Origin: Paenibacillus senegalimassiliensis
GTDB taxonomy: Bacteria; Bacillota; Bacilli; Paenibacillales; Paenibacillaceae
Direction: 5' to 3'
Assembly (NCBI RefSeq): GCF_001486585.1
Contig: NZ_LN909044.1
Coordinates: 379,002-439,316, forward strand
Length of the DNA: 60,315 nt
In this document: piece by piece, positions 18,303 to 26,640 of the stretch
Numbering within the stretch: position 1 is the stretch's first letter
Layout: each line of letters begins with the position of its first letter
Translations under genes and position numbers: made by a program
Notes under the pieces: generated by a model
The model's database searches: none
Told to the model about the DNA's origin: nothing
The model's input: only the letters and a program-made list of their open reading frames with translations

Positions 18303-18321
18303 TCTGCGATAAAATCGCAGA
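18303..18321 (-). promoter_or_regulatory. Hairpin in the S-layer mRNA leader
   Basis: Perfect 8-bp stem (TCTGCGAT/ATCGCAGA) with a 3-nt loop, about 58 nt downstream of the predicted transcription start. There is no T-run, so it is not a terminator; 5' hairpins of this type can stabilise abundant mRNAs, which is an inference here. Confidence 0.6.
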
Positions 18322-18385
18322 AACTTGTAAACCAATTCAATTAGTAGAATGTAGAAATAGACTAGTTTCCTAATCCTACCTAAAC

Positions 18386-18414
18386 ATTATACAATGAGTC
18401 CCAAGTGCCGTAAA
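18386..18414 (-). promoter_or_regulatory. Sigma-A-type promoter of the S-layer gene
   Basis: TTTACG (18414-18409), 17-nt spacer, TATAAT (18391-18386). The -10 is perfect and the -35 matches four of six positions. It gives a leader of roughly 200 nt. The remaining sequence of the 580-bp gap (18415-18700) is AT-rich and shows no gene. Confidence 0.65.
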
Positions 18415-18703
18415 GCTAATTTTTCTAATAGATAGACAAGTTTCCCTATGAGGAACGTATTGCCATGTCTAAATTGGTCGTCATTGTCATGCTCTACAAC
18501 TTAAACGCAGCAGATTTCAAAAAGTTGCGGGGATTTCGAAAAAAAATTGCGAGATTGTAACTTTTCTAGGAATACCCTCAATTTGATCTTTTTTACTTCA
18601 CTACCTACTGACGGAAATTAGTATATCATGCCGAAATATGTCAGTCATTAAGCAACTTTTCCCAATTCGCACTATCCTTAATATATGTACAGACATGACA
18701 AAT

Positions 18704-18728
18704 AAGACGTCCTTTTTTAGGACGTCCT
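18704..18728 (-). terminator. Hairpin after the 113-residue gene
   Basis: Nine-bp stem with one mismatch (18704-18712 with 18720-18728) and a 7-nt loop, 33 nt beyond the stop. The T tract on the minus strand is weak (TTATTTG). Confidence 0.55.
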
Positions 18729-18760
18729 ATGGACAACACTCGTAACAATCGTTCGGCAAA

Positions 18761-19102
18761 TCATCTGACTCTCATGGCCAACTGGATGATACGAGCTCGC
18801 ATCTGCGGATCACTATTCAATTTCTCGTACATGCTATCAACTGCTTCTTTATTGTCCTTGTATGTCTTCTCATGCGTCATCGTGATGCGGGACCACTCAA
18901 TCAATTCATTCTCAGCCGCACGCAGCGCTGTAAATGCCTCATGAAAACCGGTTTCAACTACAAGCCCTTCCATAACCTCCTGGGTTACCTCTTGCAATTT
19001 AGCCGTCTCTTCAATTTTCTTCTCCAACACTTTGGATTTATCCTCAAATTTACGCTTTGCCTTGGAGTAACCTAGTTGAGGTTTAGATAAAATCGGTTTC
19101 AT
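18761..19102 (-). CDS. Small coiled-coil protein of unknown function
   Basis: 113 residues from the ATG at 19102, preferred over one eight codons earlier because AAAGGGTGA lies 10 nt before it. The sequence is highly charged and mostly helical, with a Lys/Glu-rich heptad-like stretch (about 15-45) and a conserved-looking C-terminus (ARIIQLAMRVR). No signal peptide or membrane segment. It lies alone between two SLH protein genes. I do not recognise the family; general shape recalls small helical regulators of the YlbF/YmcA kind, but no specific motif supports that. Confidence 0.6.
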   Translation of the reverse strand: MKPILSKPQLGYSKAKRKFEDKSKVLEKKIEETAKLQEVTQEVMEGLVVETGFHEAFTALRAAENELIEWSRITMTHEKTYKDNKEAVDSMYEKLNSDPQMRARIIQLAMRVR

Positions 19103-19200
19103 CTGTTCAAGTTCACCCTTTTGCATAATGTCTATTACTCTGCCTATTGTATCGCAAAGCTCCCCAAATTACAAAAAGATGTAATTGGTAATACAATAAG

Positions 19201-19248
19201 GGACCCGCAAAAGGACAGCTTCTTACAAAGCGTCCTTCTTGCGGGTCA
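19201..19248 (-). terminator. Terminator-like hairpin after the 1324-residue SLH protein gene
   Basis: Arms of about 15 bp (19202-19216 with 19232-19247) with a mismatch and a 15-nt loop, 35 nt after the stop. The T-run is poor, so efficiency is uncertain. Confidence 0.65.
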
Positions 19249-19282
19249 CAGTTCAGAGGCCTATTTCTAATTTGAAAACAAT

Positions 19283-22200
19283 CTAGCTCAAGTTTTTAGG
19301 GAACAAGCTTGTGCTCTTCTTAAACAGCTCTACCGCAATTTTGCCGGCTTCAGCACGGGTCATATTGCTGGTTGGGTTGAAGTTATAAGAAGGCTTCTTG
19401 GCTCCTTCCAGTGTCACTGGGCTACCTGACATGATTTTAGCCTTCGTAACAGCTTGTACAGCCGGAAGCGCATAACGGTCAATACTACCGCCATCCAAGA
19501 AGGATTTGGTTACGTTCGTCTTCAATTTATCATCATTGATAGCCAACTTCAAATCTGCTGCACGGGCAATCATAACCGCAGCATCCTGTCTCGTAATCGG
19601 AACGTTTGGTGAGAAGAAGCCTTCGGTTCTACCTGTGATAATCCCTGCTCTGGCTGCCGTTTCAATGTATTTATAATCCCAGGTTGTCGTCCCCGAAGTC
19701 GAACCCACATCAAAGAATGTTGGCGTACCTTCATAATTCAGAGGCAAGCTTAATCCTTTCACCAGCAGTGCAGCAAACTCACCGCGGGTCGTTTGATCAT
19801 CCGCTCCAAAGGCGTCTACACGCAAGCGGTTCATAATTCCCTTCGAATACAAGGCAGTTAAAATATTTCTTGCCCACGGGTGATTAGTGACGTCACTGTA
19901 GCTCTTGTTCAGCTTCATGACTGTATAATATCCAAACTCGTCAAACGGAGCCGTGATCGTGTTGCTCTTGGTGTCTACCTCACCGCCAATATTCTCCCAT
20001 ACGCCTTGACCACCCTTGTCAACATAACGGAACATAGTTACGGTTGTACCCGCATCATCCACTACATTGGTATCAAATTTAATCGTGATCTCTCCCCGTT
20101 GGGAAGGAACAAGCTTGCGCAGAGTATCGAAGCGTGTAAAGTAACCTTCTGTCGAGTAAGGAGCCAGCCCGTTAGTGGATGGCAGGTACCCGCTATCTCC
20201 CCTATTTCCGAACTCGCCTACTCCACCATTTACCCACATGATTTGGGACACACGCGTAAAGTTAATGGTAGTCCCGTTGTAGTTGAAATTGTAGACCAGG
20301 TTATCAGGAATAACTACATTATTATATTCACTACCACGGTTAATGAAAGCACCGTAATCATTTCTCCGTTCAACTACACCATCTTTAGGATCCGCAATCC
20401 CAAACAAAATTTTATTGTCAGGGTAAAATTTCGTGATTCGGTTGGCATCAAGTGCAGCGGATTGAAGAATCGTTCCTTTAGGGAAGGATAACTCCAGCGT
20501 CTTATTGAACGCACTATATTTTGTCCCTACCTTTTCAGCCATGTACTGCGAATCGATAGCGATCTCACTGGTGTAGTACACTTCAATGGTTTTCTCGGAA
20601 GTCGCGCCTCCCCGAACAGCCTCAACCGTTATTTTGGTTGATTTGTTAGGTTTGAGGCCCACATAGTCATAAACGAAGCGATCCGGACCTAAATCGGGAC
20701 GACGAATAGCTTCACCCTTGCCGATGACTACAGAGTCCGCTCCTTCTGCTTCGATATCAAATCGAATAAAGTTCTTGTTGACCACAAATTTATCGCCCAC
20801 CGTAGGCACAGGAGCTAACAAGCGGAGTGCATCAAGCACACGAGTAATCTCCAAGCGTTGGTTAGTCCGTGCCCCCGTATTATTAATTAGCTCAAGGTTA
20901 TATACCTGTGTTCCAGGAGCATCGAATTTCAGACCACGAATCCGCAAAATAAAGTCACTTTCATTCCCCACAAAATCATAGGTGTATTTGCTGTTGCTAT
21001 TGCTTGCGCCAACTTCAGCCGCTATTGTTTCAGTAATGCCTTCCTTGCTGAATATTTTCTCGGTACCCATGTAGACATTAACAAATCTTGCTCCTCCTCC
21101 GCGAATGAGCAAATCGTATTCCTTCTCAGAGGTTTCATAACCTGGATCAACGAAGGTGAACTCCGTCGACAGCTTGAAGATATTAGCAATGGCTTCACTT
21201 AAGGCATCGGTGTCATTTCCGAATTCATCAGCCGTTGGGAAGACCACGCGTGATGATTCAGGGTCTGGGATGCTGGCAGGCTGAAATTTATTAATATTAG
21301 ATACATTTTCATCAATAATATAGATCCGCAGGTCTTTACGGACAAGCTTCTCATTACCTGCTGCATCTAGAGAAATCCCGGTAAATACCAGTCTGTTTTC
21401 TCCGTAGATCAAAGGACCTGTAGTTTTGATGTTAAGTTCGAGTGAGAATGCATTTCCATCACCAAGATCCAACTCAACCGTCGGACCATCGCCATTTTCT
21501 CCGGTCCCCTGGTTCAAATTAGTCCCACTAATACCATTGACCGTATATTGAACACTGTCAATATTCTCAAAGCCAACATATCGACCAGAGATTTTTAAGG
21601 TATTCGTCACTTTTGAGTTAAAGGTATAGGTTTGTCCATCAATCAGATTATCAATATAGATATAACTCTTTGAAGCATAAGAAATATTGACATTGTACGG
21701 CGCAGAAGCTGAATACCTGAACTGTACTTGCTGCTGGCCATTAGCAAAGTTAGTTACTTTGTAGATTTGGGTGTTAGGTAATGGCTGCCCACCCCTTATA
21801 ACATTGCTTGCCACAGGACTCCCTAAACTCAAGCTTTTTGCCCCTAATGGCAGGTAGTCGGCTGTCAGTGTTCCTGGCGTACCATTTGCCTTAACCATAA
21901 TATAAAAGCTCGAATCACTCACTTCAGCGCCATTTAATGGAAGCATATTAAAATCGCTAATATCCGTTGCAGTCCCATCATAATCCGGAAGATAGTACAT
22001 ATCCGTAATTACAACTTGCCCCGGAAGATAGGAGAAGGTAGCGCGTCCATACTTAGCATCAGTATAGGAAGCCGTATAATTACCATATTCCAACGTTATC
22101 TGTGCCGTTTGTGTTGCTTTAATATTGCCGTTCGTGTCTTCTTCCAGCGGAATTCCGTCTACTCGGAAGGTCACAAGGCGGTATGTTGGCGTTATTCCAT

Positions 22201-23257
22201 CTGCACCAGGAATGATAATTTCCTGTCCACCATCACTTAAATCAGTATTTAACAATACAATATCTTCGCCACTGTATGGGGGAGTATTACCGTTTATAGT
22301 AATCGTCGTATCAGCATCTGAGAAATCGAGTTCCGATGAAGCATATGGTACCAGCACCTGCATGATCATATTTACCGTGCCAGGTAAAGTAGTAGTAATC
22401 GTCGGTTTGGTGCCAAATGCCTTTTGTGGCGTACCACTAGCATCCACAAAATACATATCCGTGAACGGATTGTTCTCATCAAAATAATATACATCTCGCA
22501 GGATTGTCACTGAGTCGGCTGAACTGGAGAGCACAATCTTCAGCTTATTCAGACCGGGAGCCAATGTTAATGGTGGAGAATACAACTGGTCGTTATATAC
22601 ATCCGTTGAAAGTGGCGTACCGTCATTAACAGATACCGCTACTTTCGTGATGTTGTTAACGATCCCCTCCAGAGAGATGGTTGGGTTAGTTACAACCACT
22701 TTAGTTCCTTCATTTAAATTAATTGCCGCAGGCCCACCGCCTACGATTCTTAACTCAGAAACGTAAGGAATTGCGTCGTAGAGCACGTAGAAGGATTCAG
22801 AACCTTCTGAATTCCCTACCGTCCCGGTAAACGTAATCTTGTTCATACCAGCGAATAAAGTCAGGTCTCTAGCCACAAAACGCTTGTCCGGGTCTGTTGT
22901 ATCCTGCATCACGGTGCCTGGCACCGTACGCAAACCATCAACAACCCATTCCTTTTTAGCCTCATCCCATACCAATTGATCGATTTGTGCCTTCAGGCTT
23001 GTGCCCGATACCTTGGAATAGGTACCGTTAATCGTCAATGTAGGACTGGTTACAACGTATACATTATCTCTACTTATTAAATTATCAGTTCCGCTCGTTT
23101 TCAGACCTACTGTCTTACGAATGTCCAAAATATCAGGACTGAAGTAGGTAGTTGAAGACAGTGCTGCCTTCGCCACCGGCGTAAACGAGGCCGGCAACAG
23201 GGTAATGACCAGAGAAAGCAAAGTCAGCCAGATAAACGGCTTTTTCAAGCGTTGCAT
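19283..23257 (-). CDS. Very large SLH-domain surface protein
   Basis: 1324 residues. The ATG at 23257 follows AAAGGAGAG and begins a signal peptide ending near VAKA. Most of the length is a series of Ig-like beta modules with phrases such as FTGTVGNSEGSESFYV and VFTGISLDAAGNEKLV, reminiscent of bacterial Ig-like adhesin or scaffold proteins. The C-terminal ~200 residues carry three SLH domains (YSDVTNHPWARNILTAL, QTTRGEFAALLVKG, ITRQDAAVMIARA, MTRAEAGKIAVELF). It lies between tagO and the S-layer gene, so it is probably anchored to the polysaccharide made by the neighbouring genes. No enzymatic motif seen. Confidence 0.85.
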   Translation of the reverse strand: MQRLKKPFIWLTLLSLVITLLPASFTPVAKAALSSTTYFSPDILDIRKTVGLKTSGTDNLISRDNVYVVTSPTLTINGTYSKVSGTSLKAQIDQLVWDEAKKEWVVDGLRTVPGTVMQDTTDPDKRFVARDLTLFAGMNKITFTGTVGNSEGSESFYVLYDAIPYVSELRIVGGGPAAINLNEGTKVVVTNPTISLEGIVNNITKVAVSVNDGTPLSTDVYNDQLYSPPLTLAPGLNKLKIVLSSSADSVTILRDVYYFDENNPFTDMYFVDASGTPQKAFGTKPTITTTLPGTVNMIMQVLVPYASSELDFSDADTTITINGNTPPYSGEDIVLLNTDLSDGGQEIIIPGADGITPTYRLVTFRVDGIPLEEDTNGNIKATQTAQITLEYGNYTASYTDAKYGRATFSYLPGQVVITDMYYLPDYDGTATDISDFNMLPLNGAEVSDSSFYIMVKANGTPGTLTADYLPLGAKSLSLGSPVASNVIRGGQPLPNTQIYKVTNFANGQQQVQFRYSASAPYNVNISYASKSYIYIDNLIDGQTYTFNSKVTNTLKISGRYVGFENIDSVQYTVNGISGTNLNQGTGENGDGPTVELDLGDGNAFSLELNIKTTGPLIYGENRLVFTGISLDAAGNEKLVRKDLRIYIIDENVSNINKFQPASIPDPESSRVVFPTADEFGNDTDALSEAIANIFKLSTEFTFVDPGYETSEKEYDLLIRGGGARFVNVYMGTEKIFSKEGITETIAAEVGASNSNSKYTYDFVGNESDFILRIRGLKFDAPGTQVYNLELINNTGARTNQRLEITRVLDALRLLAPVPTVGDKFVVNKNFIRFDIEAEGADSVVIGKGEAIRRPDLGPDRFVYDYVGLKPNKSTKITVEAVRGGATSEKTIEVYYTSEIAIDSQYMAEKVGTKYSAFNKTLELSFPKGTILQSAALDANRITKFYPDNKILFGIADPKDGVVERRNDYGAFINRGSEYNNVVIPDNLVYNFNYNGTTINFTRVSQIMWVNGGVGEFGNRGDSGYLPSTNGLAPYSTEGYFTRFDTLRKLVPSQRGEITIKFDTNVVDDAGTTVTMFRYVDKGGQGVWENIGGEVDTKSNTITAPFDEFGYYTVMKLNKSYSDVTNHPWARNILTALYSKGIMNRLRVDAFGADDQTTRGEFAALLVKGLSLPLNYEGTPTFFDVGSTSGTTTWDYKYIETAARAGIITGRTEGFFSPNVPITRQDAAVMIARAADLKLAINDDKLKTNVTKSFLDGGSIDRYALPAVQAVTKAKIMSGSPVTLEGAKKPSYNFNPTSNMTRAEAGKIAVELFKKSTSLFPKNLS

Positions 23258-23413
23258 GGTATAAATCTCTCCTTTGATATGTAGTGTGTGATGCTCCCGA
23301 CAATGGCTCTCGGGAAGCGGCCCCAAAAACGTCACTTACCTTTGTTATCGGTCGAAAAGTGGAAGAAATTTAGGAAAAACATGAAGAAGAATCCATTAAA
23401 ATTGGATTCAAAG

Positions 23414-23439
23414 AAAAAACCCGCTGTTACCAACGGGTT
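23414..23439 (-). terminator. Rho-independent terminator of the tagO gene
   Basis: AACCCG/CGGGTT stem (23418-23423 with 23434-23439), 10-nt loop and T6 on the minus strand. A second small palindrome (GAATCCA/TGGATTC, 23391-23411) follows immediately and may reinforce it. Confidence 0.8.
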
Positions 23440-23506
23440 GAGGTTCAACAGTCATGTTATTAGATAAATCCGTCTCAATTCAAAAACATATTAAGCCCCT
23501 GCTTCG

Positions 23507-24631
23507 TTACTTCGTCCCCGTACGCTCTGCTCCTGCCTTCATCCGTAGACGAGCTAGAAAATCAAGCACAGGTCGCTTCGTCTTACCAATCAGCCCAATA
23601 ACCTCGGCACCGATTTGCAAGAAGAAGACCATGACACAGATAACGACAAAAGTAACCCAGTTTGCGTTGTACATGGCAGCCGAAGATTGAATAATTGCCA
23701 ACACACCAAAGAACGCGGCAATACCATAAATAATCAATACCGTCTGACGGTGACTAAAGCCCAATTCGCGCAGGCAATGATGTAGATGCCCCTTATCAGG
23801 CGAGAAGATTGGCTTCTTCTGCATCCAGCGCCGTACAATAGCAAACATCGTATCCGACAGCGGTACACCAATCAGAATGAGTGGCGTCAGGAACGATACA
23901 ATGGCCACCTGCTTGAAGCCGAGCAACGATAACAGCGATAAACTAAAGCCCAGGAACAGAGCCCCGGAGTCACCCATAAATATTTTCGCAGGATGAAAGT
24001 TAAAATATAAAAACCCGATGATGCTGCCGAGCAACAGCAGACAAATTAACGCAACCACGATGTTGCCCATCAGGAAAGCCATCACGGCAATCGTACCAAT
24101 CGCAATCGCCGAAACACCCGCAGCAAGACCGTCCAAGCCGTCAATCAAGTTAATGGCATTGGTTACGCCAACGATCCACAAAATTGTGAACGGAATAGCT
24201 ACCCAGGTTTCCACCGCACCATAGGTATGGAACGGAATGTTAGCAAATTCCAAACGAATATCAAAGACGAACACAACTACACAAGCTGTGGCAATCTGGA
24301 CTAAAAATTTAAGCTTTGCCGGTAAATCAAAGCGATCATCCAGCGCCCCCAGCAATATCGTTAATGTGCCCCCTACCAGGAAGGCCTTAATAAAGTTCAC
24401 TTCGCGTACCGTGAAAATATCCGGAAGAAACGGAAGCAACAAGAAGAGCGTAATGACAAAGGATAAGAAGATTCCTAAACCACCGAGTCTCGGCATGATT
24501 CGCGTATGCACTTTGCGTGCATTGGGAACATCCACAGCGCCGACCTTAATAGCAAATTTCTTAACGAGCGGCGTTAGGCCCAAAGCCAAGCCAAGAGAAA
24601 CAATAAACCCGATGATGTAAATCATCAACAT
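23507..24631 (-). CDS. tagO: Undecaprenyl-phosphate N-acetylglucosamine-1-phosphate transferase (TagO/WecA type)
   Basis: 374 residues, about eleven membrane segments. It transfers GlcNAc-1-phosphate from UDP-GlcNAc to undecaprenyl phosphate, the first step of teichoic acid-like and secondary wall polysaccharide synthesis. Family motifs are visible: NAINLIDGLDGLAAG, FMGDSGALFLGF and PLSDTMFAIVRR, with the histidine-rich DKGHLHHCL loop. ATG at 24631 follows TTGGAGG. Its neighbours tagA and csaB support a role in the polymer that anchors SLH proteins. Confidence 0.93.
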   Translation of the reverse strand: MLMIYIIGFIVSLGLALGLTPLVKKFAIKVGAVDVPNARKVHTRIMPRLGGLGIFLSFVITLFLLLPFLPDIFTVREVNFIKAFLVGGTLTILLGALDDRFDLPAKLKFLVQIATACVVVFVFDIRLEFANIPFHTYGAVETWVAIPFTILWIVGVTNAINLIDGLDGLAAGVSAIAIGTIAVMAFLMGNIVVALICLLLLGSIIGFLYFNFHPAKIFMGDSGALFLGFSLSLLSLLGFKQVAIVSFLTPLILIGVPLSDTMFAIVRRWMQKKPIFSPDKGHLHHCLRELGFSHRQTVLIIYGIAAFFGVLAIIQSSAAMYNANWVTFVVICVMVFFLQIGAEVIGLIGKTKRPVLDFLARLRMKAGAERTGTK

Positions 24632-24741
24632 GCATTTCGACCTCCAATTGTTCTGCCGGAATGAATTATACTCTGTTTAGAAAGAAACTCCAACCTCGTT
24701 TTTGTGCAAAAAACCGCTCAAATCCATAGAAATCGAGCGTT

Positions 24742-25503
24742 TTAGCCCATTTTCGTTAGGTTTTCTTTCTCGCGCATTACACGCACAGCGAATTTCGGCA
24801 GCGCAAGCATTCTGGGGAATCGAGTAGGCTCCTTCAGCAAACGATATAACCACTCCAGCCGAAGCTTGCGGAACATCATCGGCGCCCGCTTGGCTCGTCC
24901 CGAGATAACGTCAAAGCTTCCGCCTACCCCCATCATTACCGGCACTTGCAGTTCATCCTTATATTTGGCAATCCAGGGCTCCTGCGTATCTGCACCACGG
25001 GCCACGAACAATAAATCTGGCGCTGCCTTGATGATCCCGGCAATCACCTCTCGGTCCTCCTCAGTGGAGAAATACCCATCCCGATAACCAACAATTTCCG
25101 TTCCAGGATACTGCAAGGCCAAGCGGCGAGCAGTCTCCTTAATCACATCCGGAGCTGCGCCCACCAGGTACACCTTCCACCCCAACCGTTCCCCTTGCTT
25201 CATTAATTCATGAAGCAGTTCATAACCGGGAACTCGTTCTTTTACGGGATCGCCACCTTTGCGAGCGGCCCATACCAAGCCGTTGCCGTCTGGAACAATC
25301 AACTCCGCCGTTTGCATCATCGCTTTATATTCGGGGTTCTCGAGGGCTGCCATCATCATAATGGGGTTAGCCGTAATAATATGATGTGGCTGCCTAGCAG
25401 AGATGGCTTCCGTTAAATAAGCAACCGTCTCGTTCATCCCCCATTTACTTACAGCAACACCAAACACCGAAACTGTAGGAATGCCTTGATTCATCTTGGT
25501 CAT
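24742..25503 (-). CDS. tagA: N-acetylmannosaminyltransferase, TagA/WecG family
   Basis: 253 residues, the normal length for the family. It adds ManNAc to GlcNAc-diphospho-undecaprenol at the inner membrane face. Motifs: ITANPIMMM near residue 40, VPDGNGLVWAAR, GAAPDVIKETA, PVMMGVGGSFDVISGR and the C-terminal RAPMMFRKLRLEWLYRL. The ATG lies 15 nt after the csaB stop, with GGGGGAG as ribosome site, so the two are co-transcribed. ManNAc would come from the product of mnaA at 47421-48587. Confidence 0.93.
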   Translation of the reverse strand: MTKMNQGIPTVSVFGVAVSKWGMNETVAYLTEAISARQPHHIITANPIMMMAALENPEYKAMMQTAELIVPDGNGLVWAARKGGDPVKERVPGYELLHELMKQGERLGWKVYLVGAAPDVIKETARRLALQYPGTEIVGYRDGYFSTEEDREVIAGIIKAAPDLLFVARGADTQEPWIAKYKDELQVPVMMGVGGSFDVISGRAKRAPMMFRKLRLEWLYRLLKEPTRFPRMLALPKFAVRVMREKENLTKMG

Positions 25504-25518
25504 CCTCGTGCTCCCCCA

Positions 25519-26640
25519 TTACTTTCTTAGAAATTCGGCAATCTGCCCTGCCGGCACCCGCGCCTCTCGCTTCAATTCATGGATCTGCACTGCGCGAGTC
25601 TTACGCCAGGCTTCAGCTTCCTGCAGAAGACGTTCGCCCTCCGCTGCCAGAATTCTCGGGTCCAGGTCCTCCGTGGTTCCCACCGGAACACTGCTGATCC
25701 GTCCAAGAAAATGATCAATCTTCGGATCATAAGAGATGCCGAGCAATGGAATTTGCTGCGAGGCGGCGTATATCAAGCTGTGCAGCCGCATTCCCACCAG
25801 CAGGCTGCACCGGCTCACTTCCCGCAGCATCTCCCGCGGGTGCTCTGCTTCTGACGCAATGCTCACGGTGCAGCCGCGTTCTTCCACATTTCCAAGCCGC
25901 TCCATTACGAAGCGGGAAGCTTCGTCGTCGCCGGGAAAATGAAAAGGAAGAAAGCGGATATGCACCGGTCTGCGGCGGCAGAGCAGCGCAAGCCCTTCGG
26001 CGAGCTGCGTCAGATCCGTTCGTTCTCCATTCCAGAAACGAACGGACACTCCCACAATCGGCAACGCTCCTGGAGTTGGCGCCTCAGGAACTGCCCCCTC
26101 CAGAGTCAGCCCCATCACCGGATCAGGGACGACCTTAACGGCATCCTTCTCGCGGAGTCCCATCTCACGAAGCAATCCAGCCGATTCTGTATCACGCACG
26201 GAGATATAGTCGCAGCGGCGGAAGACCGATGCGATGAGCGGGCGGAACATCTTCCGGTGCACCGGCCCAATCCCTTGAGCATAGACAAAGGTGGGCTTGC
26301 CCAGCCATTGTGCTAACTTAATAATACCCAAATAATAAGGGATTGACTTCAATCCAGTCGCATCCTGAAGCAAGCTGCCTCCACCGCTGATCAGACCATC
26401 GCTGTTCTTTATAGCCTTCCTTACCTCACCGAGTTTCATCCGGTGTACAGATTCCACCCCATAGGTGCGGCTCGTCCATTCCGGATCAATGGACAGAACT
26501 ACAGGCTTGATGTCCACACCGGATGTTAAGCCCTCTTCCTCCAAGGCTAACAGAATGGACTGAAGCACCGCCTCATCCCCGCTGTTACGAAACCCGTAAT
26601 ACCCCGACAGAACTATGGTTTTAGCAGTCGTGGCGACCAT
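25519..26640 (-). CDS. csaB: Polysaccharide pyruvyl transferase CsaB
   Basis: 373 residues. CsaB adds a pyruvate ketal to the secondary wall polysaccharide, which in Bacillus anthracis and Paenibacillus alvei is needed for SLH domains to bind. The N-terminal IVLSGYYGFRNSGDEAVLQS is the diagnostic start of the CsaB family; DGLISGGGSLLQDATG, FVYAQGIGP and LLVGMRLHSLIYAA are further family motifs. The ATG at 26640 overlaps the end of the DUF5693 gene by 28 bp, indicating tight coupling. Confidence 0.95.
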   Translation of the reverse strand: MVATTAKTIVLSGYYGFRNSGDEAVLQSILLALEEEGLTSGVDIKPVVLSIDPEWTSRTYGVESVHRMKLGEVRKAIKNSDGLISGGGSLLQDATGLKSIPYYLGIIKLAQWLGKPTFVYAQGIGPVHRKMFRPLIASVFRRCDYISVRDTESAGLLREMGLREKDAVKVVPDPVMGLTLEGAVPEAPTPGALPIVGVSVRFWNGERTDLTQLAEGLALLCRRRPVHIRFLPFHFPGDDEASRFVMERLGNVEERGCTVSIASEAEHPREMLREVSRCSLLVGMRLHSLIYAASQQIPLLGISYDPKIDHFLGRISSVPVGTTEDLDPRILAAEGERLLQEAEAWRKTRAVQIHELKREARVPAGQIAEFLRK